This document shows, in pieces, positions 8,813 through 17,075 of a stretch of 64,000 nucleotides of DNA (the stretch's first letter is position 1; each line of letters begins with the position of its first letter). Origin of the DNA: a bacterium (GTDB lineage Bacteria > Bacteroidota > Ignavibacteria > Kapaibacteriales > UBA7675); the NCBI GenBank assembly GCA_030430495.1, contig JAUIKM010000004.1, forward strand, positions 1-64,000, in the 5' to 3' direction. Made by a program: the position numbers and the translations under genes. Below the pieces are notes generated by a model. The model made no database searches and was not told where the DNA came from. It saw only the letters and a program-made list of their open reading frames with translations.

Positions 8813-9070
8813 TCAGCTCAGGTCGGCAAGCGCCGCGCGACCGGCCTCGTTCGACTCTTCCTCCAGAGCCAGTAGCGTCACGTCCTTCAGCTCTTCAAAG
8901 CTGTACTGCAGTCCGGCACAGAGGCAGTGTTCCGGCCCGACGACGGCATCCAGCATAAAAACCGCCGCGCTGATGATCGACTCGTGCACCGCCAGTTTCT
9001 GGTGCAGCACTTCCACCGCGTCAAATTCTTCCGCCGCCAGTCCAAATCGCGGCAAGTGTTTTGCGCTCAT
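8813..9070 (-). CDS. Hypothetical 85-residue protein
   Basis: I do not recognise this gene. It is small, acidic and predicted helical, with no signal peptide and one internal hydrophobic stretch (SIISAAVFMLDAVV); two nearby Cys (HCLCAG) are notable. The start at ATG 9070 is supported by a strong GAGGAG ribosome site ending about eight bases before it; a longer frame to 9199 lacks such a site. It lies 122 bp upstream of the ECF sigma gene on the same strand and could be co-transcribed with it. Confidence 0.6.
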   Translation of the reverse strand: MSAKHLPRFGLAAEEFDAVEVLHQKLAVHESIISAAVFMLDAVVGPEHCLCAGLQYSFEELKDVTLLALEEESNEAGRAALADLS

Positions 9071-9432
9071 GTTCCTCTCCTCACTTTTCAGCTGGACAAA
9101 GTTTCGCAGAGCTTCCGGCCCGGGTTCATCCGGCTGTGCGCCTTCACCTTCTGCGATATTTACTGCCGGCAAGTTATCGCCCCCGCAGCGCCGTTTCAAG
9201 CCGTTTTCCGCGAACGGGCGATATTTCGCAGTGTAAATTATCGCCGACTTTTAGCGGTTTTGGCCACTCTATTCAAGCCAATTTTGTTCGTCATTCAATG
9301 CGGAATCGCCGATTCCCGGGCAAAACAGACATCTTCACTTCGGAGTGCAAAAACTCGTTGCAACGGGCGGTTGGTGCAATTATCACTAAAGTTGAAAGGA
9401 ATCGGCCCTTTTGGCGCGTATCCGATTTTGCC

Positions 9433-9461
9433 CAACGGGCGATTTTCAGCGCTGAACGGAA
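9433..9461 (+). repeat. Bipartite AACGGGCG / GAACGG element
   Basis: Reads CAACGGGCGATTTTCAGCG then CTGAACGGAA. The two half-motifs match the ends of the 275-bp and 282-bp repeats in this window. Confidence 0.45.
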
Positions 9462-9506
9462 TTGCGCTCCGTCAACAGGCGCAACAACGCGCGCCTGAAC
9501 GCCCGG

Positions 9507-9537
9507 CGACGAACAAAAAGGTCAGAAAGCGAGCCGG
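9507..9537 (+). repeat. TGACAAACAAG-family intergenic element
   Basis: Reads CGACGAACAAAAAGGTCAG then AAAGCGAGCCGG, matching the consensus including the TCAG and AAGC-AGCCGG blocks. Confidence 0.55.
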
Positions 9538-9589
9538 CAAACGAATGTGAAGCGGCGCTGCAATCAGATAAACGCGATGCGGCGCGACT

Positions 9590-9628
9590 TAAACAAGAAC
9601 GCCCCGCGTCATGAACAACGCGAGGCGT
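9590..9628 (-). terminator. Probable terminator after the 350-residue gene
   Basis: Arms ACGCCCCGCGT (9599-9609) and ACGCGAGGCGT (9618-9628) pair with one mismatch. Read on the minus strand the hairpin is followed by TTCTTGTTT. It lies 30 bases past the stop at 9659. Confidence 0.6.
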
Positions 9629-9658
9629 GAAGTTTAAAAGACAAACGGAGTACAAAGG

Positions 9659-10711
9659 TCAGGTGCCGAACTTAACGCGGAAGGAGGAAACCAGATTGGT
9701 GGCATTGTTAACCTCAGTGACGTCCGCGCCGGCGTTGAACTCGAGCCAGAGGCCGTCGTACAAACGAACTTCCGCACCGCCGGTTAACAAAAGTGCGTTG
9801 GCCATGTCCGCAATACTCGCCTGCGCTTCCACATATGTTTTAACAGAGTTTGTTCCAATGTAGAAACGCGTAGCGCCGTTAAACTTCGACGTGTATTCGG
9901 TCGCGGGCAGCGCGCGGCTGTTCTGGTAATGACCGGCGATAAACACCTGCCCCCAGCTGCCGAGCGGCCAGGCAAAGGTCGCCCAGGCGGAGATATTGTC
10001 GAGCTGAAGATTTTTGCCGAGCGAGTCGGGCGAGGAGGCCCCGAGTGCAAATGCCAGGTCGAACGCCATGCTGTTCCAGAGCGAATCCTGTGCGCCGGCG
10101 GGATTGCTCAGCGTCGTGTTAATCAGGCTGCGCAGTGAATCGATGCTCGTCTGCTGCGCGGGCGTCGGCTGCCCGCCGCCCTGCAGCGGGTTGCCGGTGT
10201 TTTTGCGAATGTTAACAATCTGCATCGCATAGCCGTTAACCTGATCGATCACCGCGTCATTGGTGCGCAGGTCGGCCTTGTCGATCAGCGGAATGCGCAG
10301 GCCGACGGCCAGCCCCGTCGCGCCCGTCTGCGGATTTTCGCGTTTGGTGCCGACGGAAACCCGCATGCGATACATCCACGGCGCATCGCGGTACTCGGCC
10401 AGTGTCAGATCGTTGCCCGCAATTAACAAAGCAGGCGAAACCTCCAGCGCAAACGTTGACGGCAGCGTAACCTGTGCGTCCGTGCCGAGGAAATCGGAGA
10501 CGGCCACTGCAAGCATGCGCACACTCGCGGGGCGCAAAATGGTCGAGGGCGCTTCCTGCAGAATGGTAAAGGCCGGCGCGTCGGGCACGGCGTAGTCCTG
10601 CAGCAGTTGTTTTAAGGTCAACGTGCTGTCGGAAAAATTCTGGCTTTGCACCGGCGACTGTGTTAACACAAGCAGCGAGGCGCAGAGAGCCGTTGTTAAC
10701 AGGCGCATCAT
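9659..10711 (-). CDS. Hypothetical exported beta-barrel-like protein
   Basis: 350 residues with a clear signal peptide ending near VQSQ (about residue 24). The mature part alternates short amphipathic strands with Gly, Asn and Asp turns (for example WATFAWPLGSWGQVFIAGHY, EVRLYDGLWLEFNAGAD), suggesting an outer-membrane beta-barrel. It does not end in Phe. No family was recognised. The start overlaps the stop of the preceding gene by four bases (ATGA), so the two are translationally coupled. A hairpin with a T-rich tail follows the stop. Confidence 0.65.
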   Translation of the reverse strand: MMRLLTTALCASLLVLTQSPVQSQNFSDSTLTLKQLLQDYAVPDAPAFTILQEAPSTILRPASVRMLAVAVSDFLGTDAQVTLPSTFALEVSPALLIAGNDLTLAEYRDAPWMYRMRVSVGTKRENPQTGATGLAVGLRIPLIDKADLRTNDAVIDQVNGYAMQIVNIRKNTGNPLQGGGQPTPAQQTSIDSLRSLINTTLSNPAGAQDSLWNSMAFDLAFALGASSPDSLGKNLQLDNISAWATFAWPLGSWGQVFIAGHYQNSRALPATEYTSKFNGATRFYIGTNSVKTYVEAQASIADMANALLLTGGAEVRLYDGLWLEFNAGADVTEVNNATNLVSSFRVKFGT

Positions 10712-11103
10712 TGGGCATCCTCCTTCAGCAGAATCTGCGGACGCAGCGGCTGCGATTTGCCGGCGGCCTGTCCCTGCTGCGATACCGAAGCGAGCAGATT
10801 GCCGTCCTGTTCAACTTTGAATTCAACAGAATACTGTCCATCCGCGGCGAGAACGGCCACTTCGACGATGGCGTCCAGCAGCCGCCCGTCGTTAATGCTG
10901 TTTGAGTTTGCCTCCCGCGGCAGTTTGACCACGGGGGCGGGATCGTCCTTAAACTCGCCGCTGAGATCAATAAGCGGATCGGCGGAGTTTTTATCCCACA
11001 GCCGGATGGCGTAGGCTCCGCCGTTGGCCTGTCCGTTGATCAATGTTGCACTGATCGGCCCGCCGCCGGCTTGAAAGAGTGCAGTTTTCCTGGTGTCGCT
11101 CAT
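10708..11103 (-). CDS. Hypothetical 131-residue protein
   Basis: No recognised family. There is no signal peptide; the N-terminus (MSDTRKTALFQAGGGPI) is hydrophilic. Predicted strands dominate, with a Gln-rich C-terminus. Its TGA overlaps the ATG of the exported barrel-like protein, so they form a two-gene unit. It may be a cytoplasmic partner, but nothing in the sequence says for what. Confidence 0.6.
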   Translation of the reverse strand: MSDTRKTALFQAGGGPISATLINGQANGGAYAIRLWDKNSADPLIDLSGEFKDDPAPVVKLPREANSNSINDGRLLDAIVEVAVLAADGQYSVEFKVEQDGNLLASVSQQGQAAGKSQPLRPQILLKEDAQ

Positions 11104-11497
11104 CTGCCTGGTCCTGAAGGTGATACAACAGTGCGGATGTGAACCGCCCTGACATACAAAGTGGGCAATCTACAAAACAAATGGCAGGCAACGCAAGAAT
11201 TACACGCCGCGGAAACGGTCGGCGAAAATTTTCAACAAGGCTTCGGCTTTTTACTGGCTGAAACCAGTTATTTTTCCTACCTTCGCCAGACGAATAGCGC
11301 AATCAGAATCTCACTGCCGAAATCTCACTGCCGCCAGTCGATCCGCCCGGCCTGAACTGCCGGGGCGCTTGACGGATTAACCACGCATCGGCTATTCGCA
11401 TTTCAGCGCCGACACGGGTTCGGCGGCGAACTTAAACACTGCACGCTGCAAACCGGTCCGCCGGGCGCATCACCTTTATTCCATTTTGGAGGTTTAT
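11104..11497. other. Divergent intergenic region
   Basis: About 390 bp between divergent genes. The only structure seen is a small hairpin, ACTGG (11253-11257) with CCAGT (11264-11268), followed by TTTTT on the plus strand; there is no plus-strand gene before it. A good ribosome site, GGAGG, stands at about 11488-11492 for the next gene. Confidence 0.5.
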
Positions 11498-11845
11498 ATG
11501 TTCTCTGTTGCAACGCGGAGCGCAGCCGGAATTTTCTGCGCGCTCCTGTTAACCGTTTTTTTCAGCTCAACCCATGAAGCCGAAGCGCAGACCTGCGTCG
11601 GCGTGCAGAATCTCTCACCTGTCACGGTGACGCTCAAGATCAACTGGTGCTGCGGCAATTCCAACACCTACGTTTTGCCGCCGAACACGGCGGCGACGAT
11701 CTGCCCGAACCTGGTGTGCGACTGTTCCTGTTTAATCAGCAGCATCGTGGTCAACGGCGTGCTGTACGACGACACCTGGGATCCCGCGCCGCCTCCGGGC
11801 ATCACAAGTGTGAAGTGGGGTTGTTTGTTTGTGGATATACAGTAG
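11498..11845 (+). CDS. Small cysteine-rich secreted protein
   Basis: 115 residues, unknown family. A signal peptide (about 1-31, ending EAEAQ) precedes a compact Cys-rich mature domain of about 84 residues with eight Cys: one near the N-terminus, then NWCCG, ICPNLVCDCSC and a final WGC. This pattern suggests disulfide bonding in the periplasm or outside the cell. ATG 11498 is chosen over an upstream GTG-like start because GGAGG lies six bases before it. It is a single gene with a hairpin after its stop. Confidence 0.7.
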   Translation: MFSVATRSAAGIFCALLLTVFFSSTHEAEAQTCVGVQNLSPVTVTLKINWCCGNSNTYVLPPNTAATICPNLVCDCSCLISSIVVNGVLYDDTWDPAPPPGITSVKWGCLFVDIQ

Positions 11846-11864
11846 ACGATAGCCGGAATTCCGT

Positions 11865-11910
11865 CAAATAAAACAAATCCCGAAGTTTCCACTGTGGAGA
11901 CTTCGGGATT
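11865..11910 (-). terminator. Bidirectional hairpin terminator
   Basis: Perfect 11-bp arms AATCCCGAAGT (11876-11886) and ACTTCGGGATT (11900-11910). On the minus strand it is followed by TGTTTTATTTG, fitting termination of the 174-residue gene. It also stands 31 bases after the stop of the plus-strand gene. Confidence 0.7.
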
Positions 11911-11969
11911 CGTGTGAATAAACACGCACTCGCCTGATCAGAGCACTTCGCCGCCTGCCGGTGGCAGAT

Positions 11970-11996
11970 CGGCTTGTGTTATTTTCTTGTTTGTCA
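11970..11996 (-). repeat. TGACAAACAAG-family intergenic element
   Basis: On the minus strand it reads TGACAAACAAGAAAATAACA then CAAGCCG. It lies between the terminator hairpin and the stop of the 174-residue gene. Confidence 0.55.
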
Positions 11997-12051
11997 ATGA
12001 GTCTGGATGACACAGCCTTCTGCAGTCAGGAACAATCACAACTGACCTATG

Positions 12052-12576
12052 TTAATTCTGGACAATCTCATTGCAGTCCAAAGCCTGCAACAGGTCAAAC
12101 TGCGTGTAATTCGACTCATGCAAGAAGTGGCTGTAACAGGCACCCTTCCTCTGTAATTCGAATCGGGTTATGGCCGTTTTGATTGTGTCCCCTGTTTTGC
12201 GCGAAATAGAAACTAACCTGACAGTATCCGCCAGCGGTTTTGGAAGCTGTTTTTGCGTTACAGCCAGCCGAAAACACATGGTTGAATCTTTTGCTACGAC
12301 CGTGTACCAGGGACAACGAACAACAATCCATTTGCGGCAGAACTCTTCGGGTATTTCAGTGGAAAACACACTGTCGATGTGCAAAAGGATGCGCTTTTCG
12401 TGACTGATGACATTGCATATTCTGGCCGGAATGATGTACTCATTTGAATCTACAACAACCACGCGGCCGCGGATCAGATACTCAACTGACTCCTCTTTGT
12501 GTTCGTCGGCACCGGCATTGCTGTTAAACACCACAAACGTCACGGCCACAAACAAACATATCAAATTGACTTTCAT
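12052..12576 (-). CDS. Hypothetical exported protein, 174 residues
   Basis: Not recognised. A short signal peptide (LICLFVAVTFVVFNSNAGA) is followed by a beta-rich domain with four Cys (CNV, FCRKW, VRCPW, MCF) and two more near the C-terminus. ATG 12576 is used; a GTG one codon earlier is possible. GGAGGG lies eight bases upstream. Base composition is more AT-rich than its neighbours, which could mean later acquisition. Confidence 0.65.
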   Translation of the reverse strand: MKVNLICLFVAVTFVVFNSNAGADEHKEESVEYLIRGRVVVVDSNEYIIPARICNVISHEKRILLHIDSVFSTEIPEEFCRKWIVVRCPWYTVVAKDSTMCFRLAVTQKQLPKPLADTVRLVSISRKTGDTIKTAITRFELQRKGACYSHFLHESNYTQFDLLQALDCNEIVQN

Positions 12577-12772
12577 CACGATTCCCTCCCGCTTATCTGA
12601 CTATTGCATGAATGCCCGACAAACAATTCAGTCGGAGGATTGGTTACGCGGTGCATTTAAATTGTGAATGTCACTCCGGCAAGAAATCAGATTAAATTCC
12701 ACACGGGCAGCGGCAAATACCTCAGCCAATGGTTTTTGGAATTGGAGTACCAGGGCGAGGATTTAACAAGGT
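12577..12772. other. Intergenic region, nothing recognised
   Basis: About 195 bp, relatively AT-rich; no repeat member beyond a weak GACAAACAAT match near 12613, and no clear promoter. Confidence 0.4.
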
Positions 12773-14086
12773 TCACACACGACCGGAGATAAACTCCCTG
12801 GCCGACTTAAACAAATCGTGGATGTGTGTGTAGCGGAACTCCGCGCCGCGGCCGATGATGTGCAATCCCCTGATGCCTGTCAGATAGTCGCGAACGGCCC
12901 GCAGGTCGCGCTGTGTGGAGAGCTGCGGAACGGGATAGGCGTTGAACAGACGCAGTTCACATGCGTCGAGTATCTCGGTGGAGTGCAGCAGCCCCATGTC
13001 TTCCAGTTGACGACGGCAACCTGCCATTAACTCGTCGTCCGACATGCGCCAGATCAACTCGTGACTGAAACACGGAAACTCTACAACAATAGCGGTTTTA
13101 TCGGCCGGCGCCATCGCCGCCGAGCGGTTTTTGGGTTCGTAGATGCGCGTAAACGACGCGCCGGCGTCAGGCACGTAGACCGAAGCGTTGGACGTAAACG
13201 AGCTGCGATCGAGCGCCAGGACCACCAGTCTGATGTGGCGAAACATCAGGCGCGCGGCGGCGGCGCGAATAACTTCCGGTGCGGCGGGACGCAGAAGCTG
13301 AATCATTAAACCCAGTGGCAGTGTGCTGCACAGTTCATGGCATGTAATGTGCTCGCCGCCTTCCAGCTCAAAGCCGCCGATCTGATTGTCTTTGTGCTCA
13401 ATGGCGGTAACGCGGGCATTTAACTGAATATTCTCAGCGCCGGCCTGCGCGGCGATACAATCAAACAGCTGACCAATTCCGAGGCGCGGGTAGTGAAAAC
13501 TGCCGTCCAGATGTCTCGTGCGCGCAGGAGCGCCGCGCAGGCCTTCCAGCAGAAATGTTTTCAGATCGAGGCCTTTTAACCTGCCGCCGGCCGCGGCCGG
13601 ATCGAGGTCGCTCAGCTCGACGCCCCACAGCTTGCGGCTGTAGTTTAACAAGACTGTGTTCGCCAGCGTGGGACCGTAGGCCGCCACTGCGCGCGACTCA
13701 AATGAATCCGGCGCGGCGGCGGATTGCGCCCGACGACTGAGATTTTCGCGTGCGATGGTAAACAAAAGCGGTTTTGGCAGTTTGCGCAGCAGGTCAAGAG
13801 GCGAAAGCGGAAAGTCGAGGAAATGTCCGTCGAGATAAATCTGGCTGGGCGCGTCGACAACGTGGACCTCGTCGCCCAGAATTGTTAAAAAGTCCCGCAA
13901 GCTCTCCTCATCCTTGTGGTGCAAACGGTGTGCGCCACTGTCGTAGCGGAAATCCCCCCACTCTATCGTGCGCGCGTTGCCGCCGATAAAGGACGCCGCC
14001 TCGTACATTCGCGCGGGCATTCCCGCGCGATGCGCGTAGTACAACACGGCCAAACCGGCGGGCCCGCCGCCCAGAACGTGCATCAT
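12773..14086 (-). CDS. FAD-dependent amine-oxidase/UDP-galactopyranose-mutase-like oxidoreductase
   Basis: 437 residues. The N-terminus has the dinucleotide-binding fold (VLGGGPAGLAVLYYAHRAG), followed by the flavin-contact pattern FIGGNARTIEWGDFRYDSGAHR. The C-terminal LHIIGRGAEF and the body length fit the NAD(P)-binding/FAD amine-oxidase superfamily that includes protoporphyrinogen oxidase, phytoene desaturase and UDP-galactopyranose mutase. The substrate cannot be chosen from sequence. Its start overlaps the stop of a membrane glycosyltransferase by four bases, pointing to a role in sugar or glycolipid metabolism (inference). Confidence 0.8.
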   Translation of the reverse strand: MMHVLGGGPAGLAVLYYAHRAGMPARMYEAASFIGGNARTIEWGDFRYDSGAHRLHHKDEESLRDFLTILGDEVHVVDAPSQIYLDGHFLDFPLSPLDLLRKLPKPLLFTIARENLSRRAQSAAAPDSFESRAVAAYGPTLANTVLLNYSRKLWGVELSDLDPAAAGGRLKGLDLKTFLLEGLRGAPARTRHLDGSFHYPRLGIGQLFDCIAAQAGAENIQLNARVTAIEHKDNQIGGFELEGGEHITCHELCSTLPLGLMIQLLRPAAPEVIRAAAARLMFRHIRLVVLALDRSSFTSNASVYVPDAGASFTRIYEPKNRSAAMAPADKTAIVVEFPCFSHELIWRMSDDELMAGCRRQLEDMGLLHSTEILDACELRLFNAYPVPQLSTQRDLRAVRDYLTGIRGLHIIGRGAEFRYTHIHDLFKSAREFISGRV

Positions 14087-15519
14087 TTGTTAACACCTCC
14101 GGCGGAGACCGGAAAATCGCGCAGCACAACCTGCGGCCACATGCGGTTGACAAAGGGATTGTGATAAAACACCGTATCCCGGCTTGTTCTGACGCCCGTC
14201 CGCAGTGCCTGCTCACCGATGACAATAATTCGCTCGGTACGGCCACCGATGTCGACGGCATGCGGTGCACGCGGGTCAACCGGCATACAGTCGACGTCGA
14301 TACCCTGACGGCGCACAAACGTGCAGACCAGATCGGTCGAAACCAGGGTCGGTTGTATCGCCTCATTGGAAACGGCGTGTCGGACGTATTCGACGGCCCG
14401 GGCCATGGCCGAGGGTGAGCGGTGCTGCCAGGCGATCGTAGAACTGAACGGGATCATGACCAGGGCGATTGCCGACGGAACGACCTGCCGGACAATCCGT
14501 CCGCTGTTTAACAGCGCGTGTGCGCCGTAAAACAGAAAAGCAATGACAAAGGGCAGCAACGGCAGCACATGGCGCGGTTTGTGCACGACATTCTGGAACA
14601 GAAAAATCCAGATCAGATAGACAATGCAGGATGCGACAAGAAGCTGTAATTCGCGCTTGTGCCAGACTCTGACGGCGTAGCCGCGCAGAATTGCCGCGAC
14701 ACTTAAACACACGATTCCAATCGTCGGCAGCCAGCTGAACCAGGTACGGCCGGACCAGTATGCGCCGAGGCCGTCGGCCCAGATCGACCGCAAGGTAGAT
14801 AGGGCGCGCGTGCCGAGATCGGGGATACTGCCGATCGTTCCGCCGAAATCGTTGAAGTGTCCTCCACTCTGCTGCCGCGCCAGCCGCAGCAATTCCATCG
14901 GTCCGGTCAGCGCGGTCAAGGGCGCAAGCCAGACCAGAACGCCAAGAGCGGCAAGGATCAGAAAGAGCAGTTTGCGCCGGGTGTGAAGCAGCGCCCAGAG
15001 GAAAGGCACTAAAACAAGCGGCAGATTGGAGAGGCGTACACCCGCCAGCAGCCCGGTCGCAAATGCCGCAATGAACAGCATCCTGTCACTGCGTTTCTGA
15101 ACAAAACCGAGGACACAAAACAGCGCCAGCGCCGCGCCCAGCATATCGGGCATAAAACGCACAGCCATGACCAGCGGCAGCGGCTGAAACAGCACAAACA
15201 CAAACAGGACAACTTCCTGCGCAACGGTTTTGATGTTAAACAAGCGGCGCAGCTGCACAAACACGCCGAAAAGCGACGCTCCGCCGAGGCAGGCAAATGT
15301 TGCGCCCAGCTTGCCGATCGGCAGATACAGAAGTTGTGCGAGCGCGCAGAAAACGGGATAACCGGGAAAGTGCGGCTGCAGCAGCGCCAGATTGTAATCC
15401 TGCAACGCGAGGGCAAAGCGCAGACTGTCGGGATCTTCGATATAATTAATCGAAAAAACCAACGCGACGACCTGGGCCGCCGCAAACAGAAGCGCGTTTT
15501 TGACAACTCGTTGCTGCAT
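14083..15519 (-). CDS. GT-C fold membrane glycosyltransferase (ArnT/PMT-like)
   Basis: 478 residues with about ten to twelve membrane helices. The first periplasmic loop carries the acidic residues typical of GT-C enzymes (NYIEDPDSLRFALALQD, then HFPGYPVF), and a soluble C-terminal tail of about 130 residues follows. GT-C enzymes transfer sugars from polyprenyl phosphates at the outer face of the inner membrane. The donor and acceptor are unknown. It is coupled by an ATGATG overlap to the FAD oxidoreductase. The start ATG 15519 has no clear ribosome site. Confidence 0.8.
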   Translation of the reverse strand: MQQRVVKNALLFAAAQVVALVFSINYIEDPDSLRFALALQDYNLALLQPHFPGYPVFCALAQLLYLPIGKLGATFACLGGASLFGVFVQLRRLFNIKTVAQEVVLFVFVLFQPLPLVMAVRFMPDMLGAALALFCVLGFVQKRSDRMLFIAAFATGLLAGVRLSNLPLVLVPFLWALLHTRRKLLFLILAALGVLVWLAPLTALTGPMELLRLARQQSGGHFNDFGGTIGSIPDLGTRALSTLRSIWADGLGAYWSGRTWFSWLPTIGIVCLSVAAILRGYAVRVWHKRELQLLVASCIVYLIWIFLFQNVVHKPRHVLPLLPFVIAFLFYGAHALLNSGRIVRQVVPSAIALVMIPFSSTIAWQHRSPSAMARAVEYVRHAVSNEAIQPTLVSTDLVCTFVRRQGIDVDCMPVDPRAPHAVDIGGRTERIIVIGEQALRTGVRTSRDTVFYHNPFVNRMWPQVVLRDFPVSAGGVNK

Positions 15520-15545
15520 GTTAAGAACGCGCTGACATTAGCGCG

Positions 15546-15580
15546 GGACGAACAGAAATATCAGGAAAGCTGCCCGCGGG
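15546..15580 (+). repeat. TGACAAACAAG-family intergenic element
   Basis: Reads GGACGAACAGAAATATCAGG then AAAGCTGCCCGCGG. It sits between the glycosyltransferase start and the terminator of the iron operon. Confidence 0.5.
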
Positions 15581-15601
15581 GCGGGCAAAGCGTCAAAATA
15601 C

Positions 15602-15633
15602 AAAAAAGCCGTCACTCCGGTGGAATGACGGCT
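15602..15633 (-). terminator. Rho-independent terminator of the iron operon
   Basis: On the minus strand AGCCGTCA and TGACGGCT (15626-15633 and 15607-15614) form a perfect 8-bp stem followed directly by TTTTTT. It lies 35 bases after the stop of the DUF4856 gene. Confidence 0.85.
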
Positions 15634-15667
15634 GGCGGGAATTCGTCGGCGGAGCGGTATCCGCGGC

Positions 15668-16993
15668 TTACCAGTTTTCCATGTTGTCGCTGCTGAAACC
15701 GTACACGCTCCCCAGCGTGGTTTTGAGCGTCGCATAGTCCGTCAGGAACTTCTGGTAGTCGCCCGAGCCCGGAGAGGAAATCGGCGGATTCATGCCCATG
15801 ATGTCGGCCATGTCGGTCAACTGGGTGTCGCTGATTTGTTTAAAGGGATTGTACTGCAGCGCCATCGTGAAACCGCGCATTTCGGACCAGTGTTTGTTTA
15901 AACTTTCCATGTCCTCAAACGGTCCGCCCACAGCGGCAACGTCGGCCAGCGTTTCGTTGATGTAGTGCACGATGGTGGCGGCAATCACTTCCTCCCAGAC
16001 ACGCGCCAAAGCGAGCTGCTGCGTGCGAATTTCTTCGGTGGTCGCCTGGTTCACAATAGCCGTGCGGCCTTCCAGCGCGGCATTAAACGCATCGGCCGTG
16101 AAATCGACGCCGCTGCCTCCCTTGTCGCGTTTGCCGGCATTGCGCGCAAAACCGAAGTTAAACTCGGATTTGAAGTCGATAAACCCGTCGGAATTGGCGT
16201 CGCCGGCATACGGCAGTACACCGCCGCTGAGACTGCCGGCAAGATCTTCGTCTGAAAAAGCGGAATAGTTGCGCGCCGCGCCGAAGTAACCGAATGCTTC
16301 GTCCCAGGAGTGTTCCATCGTTGTGTATGGATCCGTGCCGTTGCGGGCCGCGCTGTTGTCCTGCTCCAGCAGGCCGTCCAGATAAACGCCCGTGCCCTGG
16401 TAGTACGAGACCGCACCGAGCAGCAGTTTGTTAATCAACTCGGAAAGGTCCGCGCCGTCGGCCGTTGTGTACACTGCGGGCGTGCCGAGTTTATCGCCGT
16501 CGTTGGAGTTGTCGACGATAATCCGGAACCACTCGCGCAGCAGCTCATCGGCCGTTTTACCCGTGCCGATGACCGTGGCGGGCGAGATTTTGCCGACGAG
16601 GTTTTTCTCGGTGGCAATAGCGGAGTAGGAAGTCTCCAGCAGCGGTTTTGTGCCGGCGGTTGTCATCGTCTGCAGGTTGAGGTTGTCGTTGTAATCGTAG
16701 AGATTCAGGAAATCCTGCATCGTGACGGGGCCGCTCGCGGAGGCGCTGCCGAGCTCGTTAACCAGCCTGGTAATGTCTTCCAGCAGCAGGTTGCGGACGG
16801 TCTGTCCGCCGTAGTTGACGGAGCTGACACCGTCCTGAAAACGACTCTCAAACACGTAGGCCGACGGCACCGGCACAGTCGTATCGCTCGGCCCCGGATT
16901 GTCGTCGTCATCGTCGCAGGAGACCAGCCCCAGCGCGAGGATTCCACATGTTAATACAGCTGCAAAGCGCGGGTTAAATATTCGCATCCACAT
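15668..16993 (-). CDS. DUF4856 (imelysin-like) lipoprotein
   Basis: About 441 residues. The lipobox LVSC is followed by five Asp, a pattern linked to surface export of lipoproteins in Bacteroidota. The body matches DUF4856, an imelysin-related family: VNYGGQTVRNLLLEDI near the start, a long helical core, and MEHSWDEAFGYFGA in the middle. Imelysin-type proteins are usually iron-regulated envelope proteins. It follows a FecA-like receptor by 82 bp and ends the operon at a strong terminator. The start is uncertain by two codons (ATG 16993 or 16987). Confidence 0.85.
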   Translation of the reverse strand: MWMRIFNPRFAAVLTCGILALGLVSCDDDDDNPGPSDTTVPVPSAYVFESRFQDGVSSVNYGGQTVRNLLLEDITRLVNELGSASASGPVTMQDFLNLYDYNDNLNLQTMTTAGTKPLLETSYSAIATEKNLVGKISPATVIGTGKTADELLREWFRIIVDNSNDGDKLGTPAVYTTADGADLSELINKLLLGAVSYYQGTGVYLDGLLEQDNSAARNGTDPYTTMEHSWDEAFGYFGAARNYSAFSDEDLAGSLSGGVLPYAGDANSDGFIDFKSEFNFGFARNAGKRDKGGSGVDFTADAFNAALEGRTAIVNQATTEEIRTQQLALARVWEEVIAATIVHYINETLADVAAVGGPFEDMESLNKHWSEMRGFTMALQYNPFKQISDTQLTDMADIMGMNPPISSPGSGDYQKFLTDYATLKTTLGSVYGFSSDNMENW

Positions 16994-17075
16994 AGCAGTC
17001 AAGCGGTTTCAGTGATTGAATTCGAACGCGGGAGACAACATTCGATTTGTTGGGTTGCCCCGCCGGAACAGACGG

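Larger units (their letters stand above)
9071..9658. other. Long intergenic region with degenerate repeat elements
   Basis: About 590 bp without a supportable gene. It contains three AACGGGCG motifs (9213, 9362, 9434), the last within a bipartite element of the family also seen at 754, 1504, 20407, 28041 and 47957. It also holds one TGACAAACAAG-family element (9507-9537) and a terminator-like hairpin at 9599-9628. Confidence 0.6.

Noticed and set aside
9659-17002. Apparent excess of TTAA/GTTAAC strings in several genes as a modification or integration signal
   Set aside because: Could follow from codon choice (Val-Asn, Leu-Asn); counts against expectation could not be made here.
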